Positions 18,782 through 30,088 are shown, counted from the first letter of the stretch. The stretch is DNA of 64,000 nt from Pseudomonas gingeri (GCF_013386115.1 NZ_JACAOR010000002.1:506383-570382); one strand, 5' to 3'. Translations and numbers: made by a program. Notes: generated from the sequence alone by a model not told the origin.

Positions 18782-19107
18782 GAGGGCCTCTTCGCTGGCA
18801 AGCCAGCTCCCACAGGGGTCTCCAGTCGTACACAAAATCCATGTACGCCCAGGACCTGTGGGAGCGGGCTTGCCCGCATTGCGGCATTCCGAGGGCCTCT
18901 TCGCTGGCAAGCCAGCTCCCACAGGGGTCTCCAGTCGCACACAAAATCCATGTACGACCAGAACCTGTGGGAGCGGGCTTGTCCGCATTGCGGCATTCCG
19001 AGGGCCTCTTCGCTGGCAAGCCAGCTCCCACAAGGGGCTCCAGTCGTACATAAAATCCATGTACGCCCAGAACCTGTGGGAGCGGGCTTGCCCGCGAAGC
19101 TTTTTGA
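18782..19107. repeat. Three tandem 109-bp units built from opposed REP sequences
   Basis: The unit starting GAGGGCCTCTTCGCTGGCAA occurs at 18782, 18891 and 19000, an exact 109-base period. Each unit has one REP sequence in each direction, separated by a CCAGTCGTACACAAAATCCATG spacer shown here in part only. The copies differ at a few positions. The array fills the 356-base gap between the convergent HD gene and spuH, and no gene is present. Confidence 0.92.
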
Positions 19108-19110
19108 ACG

Positions 19111-20001
19111 CTACGCGGTCTCGGCCGCCGGCGCGCGACGCACGTCCGGTTGCTTCCACGAATCCGCCGCGCCTTCCTCGATGGCTTGCTGGATGGCTTT
19201 CTTGCGGCGCTCTTCGGCCTGGCGGCTGAAGTACCAGACCAGGAAGGTCACCAGCGACACCGCCAGCAGGATCAGGCTCGCCACCGCGTTGATTTCCGGC
19301 TTCACGCCCAGGCGCACCGCCGAGAACACTTCCATCGGCAAGGTGGTGGAACCCGGACCCGAAACGAAGCTGGCCAGTACCAGGTCATCCAGGGACAAGG
19401 CGAACGACATCATGCCGCCCGCCGCCAGCGACGGCGCGATCATCGGGATGGTGATCAGGAAGAACACCTTCCACGGCCGCGCACCGAGGTCCATGGCCGC
19501 CTCTTCGATGGACAGGTCCAGCTCGCGCAGGCGTGCCGAGACCACCACTGCCACATAGGCCGCACAGAACGTCGTGTGGGCGATCCAGATGGTGACGATG
19601 CCACGCTCCTGGGGCCAGCCGATCATCTGCGCCATGGCCACGAACAGCAGCAACAGCGACAGACCGGTGATCACTTCCGGCATCACCAGTGGCGCCGTGA
19701 CCAGGCCACCGAACAGGGTACGCCCCTTGAAGCGGGTGATACGGGTCAGCACGAACGCCGCCAGGGTGCCCAGCGCCACCGCCGCGACGGCGGTGTAGCA
19801 GGCGATTTCCAGCGAGCGGGCGACCGAGCCCATCAGTTGGGTGTTGTCCAGCAGGCCGACGTACCACTTCACCGACCAGCCGCCCCAGACCGTCACCAGC
19901 TTGGAGGCGTTGAACGAGTAGATCACCAGGATCAGCATCGGCAGGTAGATGAACAACAGGCCCAGCACCAGCATCAGGTTTGAAAAACTGAAGCGCTTCA
20001 T
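19111..20001 (-). CDS. spuH: Polyamine ABC transporter permease SpuH (PotI-like)
   Basis: A 296-residue inner-membrane permease with six predicted segments, starting with LMLVLGLLFIYLPMLILVIY. The EAA loop that contacts the ATPase is EEAAMDLGARPWKVFFLITI. It pairs with SpuG to form the channel for putrescine and spermidine. Its ATG overlaps the spuG stop as ATGA. It is the last gene of spuABCDEFGH and is followed by the 109-base REP array, with no classical terminator visible. Confidence 0.93.
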   Translation of the reverse strand: MKRFSFSNLMLVLGLLFIYLPMLILVIYSFNASKLVTVWGGWSVKWYVGLLDNTQLMGSVARSLEIACYTAVAAVALGTLAAFVLTRITRFKGRTLFGGLVTAPLVMPEVITGLSLLLLFVAMAQMIGWPQERGIVTIWIAHTTFCAAYVAVVVSARLRELDLSIEEAAMDLGARPWKVFFLITIPMIAPSLAAGGMMSFALSLDDLVLASFVSGPGSTTLPMEVFSAVRLGVKPEINAVASLILLAVSLVTFLVWYFSRQAEERRKKAIQQAIEEGAADSWKQPDVRRAPAAETA

Positions 20002-20918
20002 TCCTTGCCCTCCATTTCTTTAGCCTGACTGCGGTTGAACAGAATGATCGGCACGATCAGGATCGCCAGCATCACCACGGCGAGCGCGGACGCCACCGGC
20101 CAGTCACGGTTGTTGAAGAACTCTTGCCACAGCACTTTACCGATCATCAGGGTTTCCGGACCGCCGAGCAGCTCGGGGATCACGAACTCGCCCACCACCG
20201 GGATGAACACCAGCATGCAGCCGGCGATGATGCCGTTCTTCGACAGCGGCACGGTGATCTTCCAGAAGCTGTTGAAGCGGCTCGAACCCAGGTCGGACGC
20301 GGCCTCCAGCAGGCTGTTGTCGTGCTTCACGAGGTTGGCGTAGAGCGGCAGGATCATGAACGGCAGATAGGAATACACAACGCCGATATACACCGCCAGG
20401 TTGGTATTGAGGATCTGCAGCGGTTCGCTGATCAGCCCGGTCCACATCAGGAACGCGTTGAGCAGCCCGTTGTTGCTGAGGATGCCCATCCAGGCATAGA
20501 CGCGGATCAGGATCGCGGTCCAGGTCGGCATCATGATCAGCAGCACCAGCACGGTCTGCAATTCCTTGCGCGCGCTGGCGATGGCATAGGCCATCGGGTA
20601 GCCGATCAGCAGGCACAGCAGCGTGCTGAAGAAGGCCATCTTCAGCGAGCCGAGGTAGGCCGCCAGGTACAGGTCATCGTCGCCCAGCATCGAATAGTTG
20701 CCGAGGTTGAGGACCAGTTGCAGCTTCTGTTCGACGAAGGTGTAGATCTCGGTATACGGCGGAATCGCCACATCCGCTTCAGCAAAGCTGATCTTCAGGA
20801 CGATGAAGAACGGCAGCATGAAGAACAGGAACAGCCAGAGGAAAGGGATCCCGATGACCGCATGGCGGCCGGAGGGGGTTATTCGCTGCAGTTGGCGCTT
20901 GAGCTTTCGCATGTTCAT
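19998..20918 (-). CDS. spuG: Polyamine ABC transporter permease SpuG (PotH-like)
   Basis: A 306-residue permease subunit. The N-terminal cytoplasmic basic stretch leads into the first membrane helix IGIPFLWLFLFFMLPFFIVL, and the EAA loop is LEAASDLGSSRFNSFWKIT. The open frame begins upstream, but the ATG at 20918 overlaps the spuF stop as ATGA, which fixes the start. It forms the transmembrane pore with SpuH and is powered by SpuF. Confidence 0.93.
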   Translation of the reverse strand: MNMRKLKRQLQRITPSGRHAVIGIPFLWLFLFFMLPFFIVLKISFAEADVAIPPYTEIYTFVEQKLQLVLNLGNYSMLGDDDLYLAAYLGSLKMAFFSTLLCLLIGYPMAYAIASARKELQTVLVLLIMMPTWTAILIRVYAWMGILSNNGLLNAFLMWTGLISEPLQILNTNLAVYIGVVYSYLPFMILPLYANLVKHDNSLLEAASDLGSSRFNSFWKITVPLSKNGIIAGCMLVFIPVVGEFVIPELLGGPETLMIGKVLWQEFFNNRDWPVASALAVVMLAILIVPIILFNRSQAKEMEGKE

Positions 20919-22057
20919 GAGCGCAGTACCACGCCGCTGTCGTCTTCCCACCAGACGTACACTTCGTCACCCCAGGTCGGCCGCGCGCCCTGGCGCTCGG
21001 CGTTGGCGACGAAGGACTGCACCAGCTTGCCGCTCGGCAGCTCGACGTAGAACACCGAGTGACCACCGAGGTAGGCGATATCGTGCACCTTGCCGCGCGA
21101 CCAGTTGTACTCGCACTGCGGCTGGGTCGTGGTGACCAGCAGCTTCTCCGGACGGATCGCGTAGGTCACGCTCTTGTCCTGGACCGACGTGGTCACGCCG
21201 TGGCCGACGTAGATGCTGCGTTCCAGCTCGGGGCTGGTGATCCGCGCATAACCTTCGGCATCCTCGACCACCGAACCTTCGAAGATATTGACGTTGCCGA
21301 TGAACTCACAGACCAGGCGGCTGGTCGGGGTTTCGTAGATGTCGATCGGGCTGCCGATCTGGGCGATCCAGCCCAGGTGCATGATCGCGATCCGCTCGGC
21401 CATGGTCATGGCCTCTTCCTGGTCGTGGGTCACCATGACGCAGGTCACGCCGACGCGCTCGATGATCTCGACAAGCTCAAGCTGCATCTGCGAACGCAGC
21501 TTCTTGTCCAGAGCACCCATGGGCTCGTCGAGCAGCAACAGCTTCGGCCGCTTGGCCAGGGAACGGGCCAGGGCCACGCGCTGGCGCTGGCCACCGGAGA
21601 GCTGGTGCGGCTTGCGCTTGGCGTACTGGCTCATCTGCACCAGCTTGAGCATTTCGGCCACGCGGGCATCGATCTCGGCTTTCGGGATCTTGTCCTGCTG
21701 CAGGCCGAAGGCGATGTTCTGGGCCACGGTCATGTGCGGGAACAACGCATAGGACTGGAACATCATGTTGATCGGCCGCTCATAGGGCGGCATCTCGGTG
21801 ATGTCCACGCCATCGAGGTAGATCCGGCCTTCGGTCGGCCGTTCAAAACCCGCGAGCATGCGCAGCAAGGTGGATTTACCCGAACCCGAGCCGCCGAGCA
21901 GGGCGAAGATCTCGCCCTTCTTGATTTCCAGGGACACATCGTCCACGGCAATCGTCTCGTCGAACTTCTTCGTGACCCGGTCGATCTTGACCAACACCTG
22001 CTTGGGTGATTGGTCGCCCTCGAGGGCTTTCTTATAGGCGCCGGAGGCAACAGCCAT
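20915..22057 (-). CDS. spuF: Polyamine ABC transporter ATPase SpuF (PotG-like)
   Basis: A 380-residue ATPase. Walker A is GGSGSGKST, the signature is LSGGQRQRVALARSLA, Walker B is LLLLDEPMGALD and the switch His is in MVTHDQEEA. The C-terminal 110 residues form a TOBE regulatory domain, as in PotA and PotG. GGGAG eight bases ahead supports the ATG at 22057 over the longer open frame. It energises the SpuG/SpuH channel fed by SpuD and SpuE. Confidence 0.94.
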   Translation of the reverse strand: MAVASGAYKKALEGDQSPKQVLVKIDRVTKKFDETIAVDDVSLEIKKGEIFALLGGSGSGKSTLLRMLAGFERPTEGRIYLDGVDITEMPPYERPINMMFQSYALFPHMTVAQNIAFGLQQDKIPKAEIDARVAEMLKLVQMSQYAKRKPHQLSGGQRQRVALARSLAKRPKLLLLDEPMGALDKKLRSQMQLELVEIIERVGVTCVMVTHDQEEAMTMAERIAIMHLGWIAQIGSPIDIYETPTSRLVCEFIGNVNIFEGSVVEDAEGYARITSPELERSIYVGHGVTTSVQDKSVTYAIRPEKLLVTTTQPQCEYNWSRGKVHDIAYLGGHSVFYVELPSGKLVQSFVANAERQGARPTWGDEVYVWWEDDSGVVLRS

Positions 22058-22119
22058 TTGCAAAACTCCCAACAAAATTTAACCGCGGGGCCAAGACGGC
22101 CCGGCGTTGGATAGTTTGA

Positions 22120-22137
22120 CCCGAGGGTCCCTTCGGG
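22120..22137 (-). promoter_or_regulatory. Stem-loop between spuE and spuF
   Basis: CCCGAGGG pairs with CCTTCGGG around TC, directly after the spuE stop. No T-run follows on the transcribed strand, so it is more likely an RNA-stability or attenuation element than a full terminator. Confidence 0.55.
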
Positions 22138-23244
<1,107 letters not shown>

Positions 23245-23370
23245 TCAATAGTTGGGCCTGAGTTGCCCGGGTCACATGGCGTCAAACCGCCCGGTGACAA
23301 AACCGGCGCGCAACTTACCCTCGATAAACCGATCCAGCAAAGTTTTCTGTCGATGGGCGTGGAGCTTGTC

Positions 23371-23460
23371 GGGGCCGGGCTGCCCGCGAAGAACAGTGAC
23401 GCGCTGTGCCTGAGGCACCACAGCGCTCTTGCGATTCGCGGGCAAGCCCGGCTCCTACGG
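23371..23460. repeat. Inverted REP pair between spuD and spuE
   Basis: GGGCCGGGCTGCCCGCGAA faces TTCGCGGGCAAGCCCGGCTC around an imperfectly palindromic centre. It lies in the 253-base gap between the two binding-protein genes and could stabilise the spuD message end. Confidence 0.8.
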
Positions 23461-23485
23461 TTGGAGCGGTGTTACATCAAGCGGA

Positions 23486-24592
23486 TTATTTACCCGACTT
23501 GATCTTGGTCCAGCTGCGGGTCAGCTCACGCTGGGTCGCGGCCGGCAGGTCGGCGATAGCGTAGAGCTTGGCCTGTACGTCCGCAGGCGGATAGATGCCC
23601 GGGTCGCTGGTGATGCTCTTGTCGACCAGGGCGGTGGCCTTGGCGTTACCGTTCGGGAAACGCACGCTGTCGGTGATCGCGGCCATGACTTCCGGCTTGA
23701 GCAGGTAGTTCATGAACTTGTAGGCACCGTCGATGTTTTCCGCGTCCTTGGGAATCGCGACCATGTCGTAGAAGCTGCCTGCGCCTTCCTTCGGAATGTC
23801 GTAGGCGACCTTGACCTTGTCGCCGGCTTCGGCGGCACGGGACTTGGCCTGCTGGATATCACCCGAGTAACCCACGGCGACGCAGATGTTGCCGTTGGCC
23901 AGGTCGGAAATGTACTTGGACGAGTGGAAGTAGGTGATCGATGGACGAATCTTCAGGAACAGATCCTCGGCCTTCTTGATATCTTCCTTCTTCTGGCTGT
24001 CGGTCGGCAGGCCCAGGTAGTGCAGGGCTACCGGCAACATCTCGGTCGGCGAATCGAGGAAGCTCACGCCACAGCTCTTGAGCTTGGCAATGTTTTCCGG
24101 CTTGAGCAGGACATCCCACGAATCGATCTTGTCCACGCCCAGCGCGGCCTTGACCTTCTCCGGGTTGTAGCCGATGCCGATCGAGCCCCACATGTACGGG
24201 AATGCGTGCTTGTTGCCCGGGTCGCTGACCGAAACCGCCTTCAGCAGATCCTTGTTGAGGTTGTCGTAGTTGGACAGCTTGGACCGGTCCAGCTCCTGAT
24301 AGACGCCCGCCTTGATCTGCTTGGCCAGGAAGTTGTTGGACGGCACCACGATGTCGTAACCGGACTTGCCGGCCAGCAACTTGGCTTCCAGGGTTTCGTT
24401 GCTGTCGAATACGTCGTAGACCACCTTGATCCCGGACTCTTTTTCAAAGTTCGCGATGGTGTCCGGGGCGATGTAGTCGGACCAGTTATAGACGTGCAGC
24501 ACCTTGTCATCGGCCTGGGCGGCACCCATCGCGCCCAGCAAAGACAGGGCAAGGAGAGTCTTGCCAGCGTTCTTCAAACCTAATGCCTTCAT
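23486..24592 (-). CDS. spuD: Polyamine-binding periplasmic protein SpuD (putrescine-type)
   Basis: A 368-residue secreted binding protein with a signal peptide ending at [10 protein letters not shown]. The mature protein starts with [15 protein letters not shown] and shares the [27 protein letters not shown] core with SpuE. The two copies are clear paralogues. Assigned SpuD because it precedes the second copy, as in the known spu order. It delivers putrescine to the SpuFGH transporter. A 173-base gap with a strong hairpin separates it from spuC. Confidence 0.88.
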   Translation of the reverse strand: MKALGLKNAGKTLLALSLLGAMGAAQADDKVLHVYNWSDYIAPDTIANFEKESGIKVVYDVFDSNETLEAKLLAGKSGYDIVVPSNNFLAKQIKAGVYQELDRSKLSNYDNLNKDLLKAVSVSDPGNKHAFPYMWGSIGIGYNPEKVKAALGVDKIDSWDVLLKPENIAKLKSCGVSFLDSPTEMLPVALHYLGLPTDSQKKEDIKKAEDLFLKIRPSITYFHSSKYISDLANGNICVAVGYSGDIQQAKSRAAEAGDKVKVAYDIPKEGAGSFYDMVAIPKDAENIDGAYKFMNYLLKPEVMAAITDSVRFPNGNAKATALVDKSITSDPGIYPPADVQAKLYAIADLPAATQRELTRSWTKIKSGK

Positions 24593-24722
24593 GCGTCATG
24601 CTCCAATTTTTCTTTTTAACCAGCTGTTCGGCGGCCGATTCCCGGGCAACTCGGAACAGTGGGGTAGTCTGGCAAGATCCCAGGTGGGCTTTCAAGGAAA
24701 GACCCGCCTTTCTGATCGCTCC

Positions 24723-24753
24723 GAGCGCAAGTGCCCACAACGCACTTGCGCTC
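24723..24753 (-). promoter_or_regulatory. Stem-loop between spuC and spuD
   Basis: A perfect 12-base inverted repeat, GAGCGCAAGTGC and GCACTTGCGCTC, with a 7-base loop, 13 bases after the spuC stop. There is no T-run after it on the transcribed strand, so partial termination or message protection is more likely than full termination. Confidence 0.65.
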
Positions 24754-24765
24754 AAAGCCTAGCAC

Positions 24766-26130
24766 TTAGCCCTGCAACGCACTCAGGGTCAGATCCAGGC
24801 ACTGACGCGCCTTGGCCACCAGCTCGTCGATCTCGGCCTTGCTGATCACCAGTGGCGGGGCAATGATCATGGTGTCGCCGACGGCACGCATGATCAGGCC
24901 ATTGTTGAAGCAGAACTGCCGGCAGATCATGCCGACGCCCTTCCCTTCGTACCGCGCACGGGTGGCCTTGTCCTTGACCAGTTCGATGGCCCCCAGCAGA
25001 CCCACACCGCGAACTTCACCCACCAGCGGGTGATCGTTCAGTTCCCGCAGACGTTTCTGCAAATAGGGTGCCGTTTCGGCATGGACGTTCTCGATAATTT
25101 TTTCATCGCGCATGATGCGGATGTTTTCCAGCGCCACCGCCGCCGCCACCGGGTGACCGGAGTAGGTGAAACCGTGGTTGAAGTCGCCGCCTTCGTTGAG
25201 GACCGCGACCACGTCGTCACGCACGATCAGGCCACCCATGGGGATGTAGCCGGAGGTCAGGCCCTTGGCGATGGTCATCATGTGCGGCTTGAGGCCGTAG
25301 AAATCGGTACCGAACCACTCACCGGTGCGCCCGAAGCCACAAATCACCTCGTCGGCGACAAACAGGATGTCGTACTTGGCAAGGATTTCCTTGACCCGCG
25401 GCCAGTAGCTGTCCGGCGGCACGATCACACCGCCGGCACCCTGGATCGGCTCGGCGATAAAGGCCCCGACGGTGTCCACGCCGAGTTCGAGAATCTTTTC
25501 TTCCAGCTGGTTGGCCGCCCAGATGCCGAACTCTTCCGGGCTCATGTCGCCGCCCTCACCGAACCAGTAGGGCTGCGGGATATGGACGATGCCCGGAATC
25601 GGCAGATCGCCCTGTTCGTGCATGTAGGTCATGCCACCCAGGCTCGCGCCGGCCACGGTGGAACCGTGATAACCGTTCTTGCGGCTGATGATGGTTTTCT
25701 TTTTCGGCTGGCCCTTGATCGCCCAGTAGTGGCGGACCATGCGCAGCATGGTGTCGTTGCCTTCCGAGCCGGAACCGGTGAAGAACACGTGGTTCATGCC
25801 TTCGGGGGCGATATCGGCGATGGCCTTGGCCAGTTCCAGTACCGGCGGGTGGGCGGTCTGGAAGAACAGGTTGTAATAAGGCAGCTCGCGCATCTGCTTG
25901 CTGGCGGCGTCGGCCAGCTCGTCGCGCCCGTAACCGATGGCCACGCACCAGAGGCCGGCCATGCCGTCGAGGATCTTGTTGCCTTCGCTGTCCCAGAGGT
26001 AAACGCCCTTGGCGTTGGTGATGATGCGCGGGCCTTTCTCTTTCAACTGCTTGAAGTCGCTGAAGGGGGCCAGGTGGTGATCGCTGCTGAGGGCTTGCCA
26101 CTCGCGGGTTTGCGGGTTGTTGCTGGTCAT
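24766..26130 (-). CDS. spuC: Polyamine:pyruvate aminotransferase SpuC
   Basis: A 454-residue class III (omega) aminotransferase using pyridoxal phosphate. The cofactor Lys289 is in [11 protein letters not shown], the Asp260 that binds the pyridine nitrogen is in [14 protein letters not shown], and GSGSEGNDT binds phosphate. It transfers the amino group of putrescine-type amines to pyruvate, giving an aldehyde and alanine. GGAGAACCGT before the ATG at 26130 supports this start over the longer frame. It lies 55 bases downstream of spuB. Confidence 0.93.
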   Translation of the reverse strand: MTSNNPQTREWQALSSDHHLAPFSDFKQLKEKGPRIITNAKGVYLWDSEGNKILDGMAGLWCVAIGYGRDELADAASKQMRELPYYNLFFQTAHPPVLELAKAIADIAPEGMNHVFFTGSGSEGNDTMLRMVRHYWAIKGQPKKKTIISRKNGYHGSTVAGASLGGMTYMHEQGDLPIPGIVHIPQPYWFGEGGDMSPEEFGIWAANQLEEKILELGVDTVGAFIAEPIQGAGGVIVPPDSYWPRVKEILAKYDILFVADEVICGFGRTGEWFGTDFYGLKPHMMTIAKGLTSGYIPMGGLIVRDDVVAVLNEGGDFNHGFTYSGHPVAAAVALENIRIMRDEKIIENVHAETAPYLQKRLRELNDHPLVGEVRGVGLLGAIELVKDKATRARYEGKGVGMICRQFCFNNGLIMRAVGDTMIIAPPLVISKAEIDELVAKARQCLDLTLSALQG

Positions 26131-26185
26131 ACGGTTCTCCTGGATAACAGTGAGGGCGCGGCTATGAACCGCCGCGCCCGGCGCA

Positions 26186-27544
26186 TCAGACGGCAAAGAG
26201 CAGGAATTCCCGCTCCCACGAACTGATGACGCGCTTGAAGTTTTCATGCTCGGCCCGCTTGACCGCGACGTAGCCCGTGATGAATTTCTTGCCCAGATAT
26301 TTCTCGATGGTCTTGCTGTTTTCCATCCGCTCCAGGGCGTCTTCGATGGTCAGCGGCAGGCGCAGGTTGCGACGCTCGTAGCCGCGACCGACCACCGGCG
26401 CGCTCGGTGTCATGCCTTCGACCATGCCGATGTAGCCACACAGCAGGCTGGCGGCGATGGCCAGGTACGGGTTGGCGTCGGCCCCCGGCAGGCGGTTTTC
26501 CACCCGACGGTTCTGCGGGCCGGCATCCGGGACCCGCAGGCCCACGGTACGGTTCTCTTCGCCCCACTCCACGTTCACCGGTGCCGAGGTATCCGGCAGG
26601 AAGCGGCGGAACGAGTTGACGTTCGGCGCGAACAGCGGCAACAGCTCGGGGATCAGCTTCTGCAGGCCGCCGATATGATTGAGGAACAGGTCGCTCTTGG
26701 TCCCGTCTTCATTGGAGAAGATGTTCTTGCCGGTCTCGATGTCGATGATGCTCTGGTGCAGGTGCATGGCACTGCCCGGCTCACCGGTCATCGGCTTGGC
26801 CATGAAGGTCGCGGCCACGTCGTGCTTGAGCGCCGCCTCGCGCATGGTCCGCTTGAACACCAGGATCTGGTCGGCCAGGGACAGGGCATCGCCGTGACGG
26901 AAGTTGATTTCCATCTGCGCCGTGCCGTCTTCATGGATCAGTGTGTCGAGATCCAGTTCCTGCAGTTCGCACCAGTCGTAGACGTCTTCGAACAGCGGGT
27001 CGAATTCGTTGGCCGCCTCGATGGAAAAGGACTGGCGACCGGTTTCCGGGCGACCGGAGCGGCCGATCGGCGGCTGCAGCGGGAAGTCCGGGTCTTCGCA
27101 GCGCTTGGTCAGGTAAAACTCCATTTCCGGCGCCACGATCGGCTGCCAGCCCTTGTCGGCATAGAGTTTCAGGACCTTCTTGAGCACGTTGCGCGGCGAC
27201 AGCTCGATGGGGTTGCCCTGCTTGTCGTAGGTGTCGTGGATCACCTGGGCGGTGGGTTCGATGGCCCAGGGCACCAGGTACACCGCGTTGCTGTCGGGGC
27301 GGCAGATCATGTCGATGTCCGCCGGGTCGAGCAGTTCGTAATAGATGTCGTCTTCGACATAGTCGCCGGTCACGGTCTGCAACAGAACGCTCTCGGGCAG
27401 GCGCATGCCTTTTTCGGCAATGAACTTGTTGGTCGGCGAGATCTTGCCCCGGGTGATCCCGGTCAGATCGCCAATCATGCATTCGACTTCTGTGATCTTG
27501 TGGTCTTTCAACCAATCGGTGAGCTGGTCGAGGTTGTTACTCAT
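26186..27544 (-). CDS. spuB: Gamma-glutamylpolyamine synthetase SpuB (glutamine-synthetase-like)
   Basis: A 452-residue member of the GlnA-like PuuA family. It ligates glutamate to a polyamine using ATP, the first step of gamma-glutamylated polyamine degradation. Recognisable are PEMEFYL, the AMHLHQSI metal/ATP segment, the [14 protein letters not shown] glutamate-site motif, and the arginine-rich VENRLPG. It has the closely related spuI divergent at 28641. It starts 41 bases after the spuA stop with an AGAGG element upstream. Confidence 0.92.
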   Translation of the reverse strand: MSNNLDQLTDWLKDHKITEVECMIGDLTGITRGKISPTNKFIAEKGMRLPESVLLQTVTGDYVEDDIYYELLDPADIDMICRPDSNAVYLVPWAIEPTAQVIHDTYDKQGNPIELSPRNVLKKVLKLYADKGWQPIVAPEMEFYLTKRCEDPDFPLQPPIGRSGRPETGRQSFSIEAANEFDPLFEDVYDWCELQELDLDTLIHEDGTAQMEINFRHGDALSLADQILVFKRTMREAALKHDVAATFMAKPMTGEPGSAMHLHQSIIDIETGKNIFSNEDGTKSDLFLNHIGGLQKLIPELLPLFAPNVNSFRRFLPDTSAPVNVEWGEENRTVGLRVPDAGPQNRRVENRLPGADANPYLAIAASLLCGYIGMVEGMTPSAPVVGRGYERRNLRLPLTIEDALERMENSKTIEKYLGKKFITGYVAVKRAEHENFKRVISSWEREFLLFAV

Positions 27545-27585
27545 AAATGCCTCTGGGCTGGGTTTCCTGACCTGCATAATAGAGG

Positions 27586-28362
27586 TCAGGCGTTCGTTGA
27601 CGCATCCGCGTCGCGTTGTATTGCCCGCTTTCGACAGGCATCGCCAAATGCCTGGAAAATCGCCAGGTAGACCGGGTTGGACAGGACCTGCCATTCCGGG
27701 TGCCATTGCACACCTAAAGCAAAAGCCTTGCCTCCTGTCACCGAGACCGCCTCGATCAGGCCGTCCGGGGCCCGTGCCTCGACCCGCAGGCCCGGCGCCA
27801 GGCGGTCGACGCCCTGGCTGTGGATCGAATTGACCTGGAACTCCGGCGGCAGACCCAGGCCCGCCAGGACACCACCGGGCTCGACCTGCATCGAATGCGC
27901 GGGGCCGTACTGGACCTCCAGCGGCTGACTCTCGTCCTCACGATGATCCATGAAGGTTCCCACTTCATGAACCTTCTGATGCAGGCTGCCACCGAACGCC
28001 ACATTCATTTCCTGGAAACCGCGGCAGATGCCGAGCACCGGGATGCCCGCCGCCACGGCGGCGCGAATCAGCGGGAGGGTGACGCGGTCCCGTGCAGAAT
28101 CATGAGCAGTGCCTGGCGCGCTGGCCGGACCGCCATACAAATGGGGTTCCACGTTGGAAGGAGAGCCGGTAAAAAGAAGGCCGTCGATACCGTCCAGAAT
28201 ATCGGACGGTTCGAACAGATCCGCCAATGACGGAAGGATCAGCGGCAAGCCCCTGGCAGCGACAGCGACTGCGCGGACGTACTTATCGCCACTGATGTGA
28301 TAAGCATGCAAACCGACCTGTTTGGAGCAGGCGGTGACGCCGATTAACGGCAGGCGAGACAT
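27586..28362 (-). CDS. spuA: Gamma-glutamyl-GABA hydrolase SpuA (PuuD-like)
   Basis: A 258-residue class I glutamine-amidotransferase-fold hydrolase of peptidase family C26. The triad is Cys113 (LGICRGFQ), His221 and Glu223 (VQWHPEWQ). It removes glutamate from gamma-glutamylated GABA-type products at the end of the pathway started by SpuB and SpuI. It is the first gene of the spu operon and divergent from spuI with 278 bases between. Confidence 0.92.
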   Translation of the reverse strand: MSRLPLIGVTACSKQVGLHAYHISGDKYVRAVAVAARGLPLILPSLADLFEPSDILDGIDGLLFTGSPSNVEPHLYGGPASAPGTAHDSARDRVTLPLIRAAVAAGIPVLGICRGFQEMNVAFGGSLHQKVHEVGTFMDHREDESQPLEVQYGPAHSMQVEPGGVLAGLGLPPEFQVNSIHSQGVDRLAPGLRVEARAPDGLIEAVSVTGGKAFALGVQWHPEWQVLSNPVYLAIFQAFGDACRKRAIQRDADASTNA

Positions 28363-28401
28363 GAAGCACCCCGGTATTATTGCTGTTATGGGTTTTAATC
28401 G

Positions 28402-28430
28402 AGCTTAGCCTTGTTCATTTTTTTACACAA
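28402..28430 (-). promoter_or_regulatory. Possible sigma-70 promoter of spuA
   Basis: On the minus strand TTGTGT (28430-28425) and TAAGCT (28407-28402) are 17 bases apart, 40 bases before the spuA start. The -10 is weak. The direct repeats ACAACAC at 28427-28433 and 28447-28453, 20 bases apart, overlap the -35 and could be a regulator site. Confidence 0.35.
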
Positions 28431-28601
28431 CACCCCCGTAAAAAATACAACACGGCCCGCTCAAGCCTGCGGTGCCCAAGGGGACAGAGGGGCAAAAAAC
28501 GCCCCAAAATGCCCCAAAAAAGGCCTTCGAGCGCTTTTTCAGGGCAAAAAATGCCTCGCTTGACTTCGGCATGCCGTTCGGGTTGACTGAAACCAGAAAA
28601 G

Positions 28602-28614
28602 ATCAATGATTGAT
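28602..28614. promoter_or_regulatory. Palindrome upstream of spuI
   Basis: ATCAATGATTGAT is a perfect 13-base palindrome 27 bases before the spuI start. TTGACT at 28583-28588 could be a -35 whose -10 (ATGATT at 28606) lies inside it, an arrangement that suits a repressor site. I cannot name the protein; a polyamine-responsive repressor is one possibility. Confidence 0.45.
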
Positions 28615-28640
28615 ATTTTTAACAACAAAGGTGTTGCATC

Positions 28641-30017
28641 ATGTCGGTACCCCCGCGTGCCGTTCAGCTTAACGAAGCGAACGCGTTCCTTAAGGATCAT
28701 CCTGAGGTTCTGTACGTAGACCTTCTAATTGCGGATATGAATGGTGTGGTGCGCGGCAAGCGCATCGAACGCACCAGCCTCCACAAGGTTTACGAGAAAG
28801 GCATCAACCTGCCGGCCTCATTATTTGCCTTGGATATCAATGGCTCTACGGTGGAAAGCACCGGCCTGGGCCTGGACATCGGTGATGCTGACCGAATCTG
28901 TTATCCGATCCCTGACACCCTGTGCAATGAGCCCTGGCAAAAGCGCCCTACCGCGCAACTGCTGATGACCATGCACGAACTCGAAGGTGAACCATTCTTC
29001 GCCGACCCTCGCGAAGTGCTCCGCCAAGTTGTAAGCAAATTTGACGACCTCGGTCTGACCATCTGCGCCGCCTTCGAACTCGAGTTCTACCTGATCGACC
29101 AGGAGAACGTGAACGGCCGCCCACAACCACCCCGCTCGCCGATCTCCGGCAAACGCCCGCATTCGACACAGGTCTACCTGATCGACGACCTCGACGAATA
29201 CGTCGACTGCCTCCAGGACATCCTGGAAGGTGCGAAAGAGCAAGGCATCCCGGCCGACGCCATCGTCAAGGAAAGTGCCCCGGCGCAGTTCGAAGTGAAC
29301 CTGCACCACGTGGCCGACCCGATCAAGGCCTGCGACTACGCGGTCCTGCTCAAGCGCCTGATCAAGAACATCGCCTACGACCATGAGATGGACACCACCT
29401 TCATGGCCAAGCCTTACCCGGGCCAGGCGGGCAACGGGCTGCACGTCCATATCTCGGTACTCGACAAGGAAGGCAAGAACATCTTCGCCAGTGAGGATCC
29501 CGAGCAGAACGCCGCGCTGCGTCACGCGATCGGCGGTGTGCTCGAGACCCTACCGGCGCAGATGGCCTTCCTCTGCCCGAACGTCAACTCCTACCGCCGT
29601 TTCGGCGCACAGTTCTACGTGCCGAACTCGCCGTGCTGGGGCCTGGACAACCGTACCGTGGCGATTCGCGTGCCGACCGGTTCGGCCGATGCCGTGCGTA
29701 TCGAACACCGCGTCGCCGGTGCCGATGCCAACCCGTACCTGCTGATGGCTTCGGTCCTGGCAGGCGTGCACCACGGCCTGACCAACAAGGTCGAGCCAGG
29801 CGCCCCGGTCGAAGGCAACAGCTACGAGCAGAACGAGCAGAGCCTGCCGAACAACCTGCGTGATGCCCTGCGCGAGCTGGACGACAGCGAGATCATGGCC
29901 AAGTACATCGATCCGAAATACATCGATATCTTCGTGGCCTGTAAAGAGAGCGAGCTGGAGGAGTTCGAACACTCCATCTCCGACCTCGAGTACAACTGGT
30001 ACCTGCATACCGTGTAA
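28641..30017 (+). CDS. spuI: Gamma-glutamylpolyamine synthetase SpuI (glutamine-synthetase-like)
   Basis: A 458-residue PuuA-type ligase, a paralogue of SpuB. It shows FELEFYLID, the GLHVHISVLD segment, NRTVAIRVPTGS and the ADANPYLLMASVLAG glutamate-site motif. It adds glutamate to polyamines or related amines such as putrescine, spermidine or ethanolamine. It is transcribed away from spuA, as I recall for PA0296 in P. aeruginosa, and is closed by a strong terminator. Having two ligases suggests division of substrates. Confidence 0.9.
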   Translation: MSVPPRAVQLNEANAFLKDHPEVLYVDLLIADMNGVVRGKRIERTSLHKVYEKGINLPASLFALDINGSTVESTGLGLDIGDADRICYPIPDTLCNEPWQKRPTAQLLMTMHELEGEPFFADPREVLRQVVSKFDDLGLTICAAFELEFYLIDQENVNGRPQPPRSPISGKRPHSTQVYLIDDLDEYVDCLQDILEGAKEQGIPADAIVKESAPAQFEVNLHHVADPIKACDYAVLLKRLIKNIAYDHEMDTTFMAKPYPGQAGNGLHVHISVLDKEGKNIFASEDPEQNAALRHAIGGVLETLPAQMAFLCPNVNSYRRFGAQFYVPNSPCWGLDNRTVAIRVPTGSADAVRIEHRVAGADANPYLLMASVLAGVHHGLTNKVEPGAPVEGNSYEQNEQSLPNNLRDALRELDDSEIMAKYIDPKYIDIFVACKESELEEFEHSISDLEYNWYLHTV

Positions 30018-30038
30018 GCGGTTGCGGTAATAAAGAAG

Positions 30039-30074
30039 AACGCCGCCGGCCTTTGGGCCCGCGGCGTTTTTTTT
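30039..30074 (+). terminator. Rho-independent terminator of spuI
   Basis: AACGCCGC pairs with GCGGCGTT and the repeat is followed by eight T residues. Confidence 0.92.
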
Positions 30075-30088
30075 GCGCGCCTGTCGGC

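Noticed and set aside
18782..19107. CRISPR-like array
   Set aside because: The period (109) and opposed REP cores, with near-identical sequence throughout each unit and no unique spacers, fit tandem REP units and not CRISPR. No cas genes are present.
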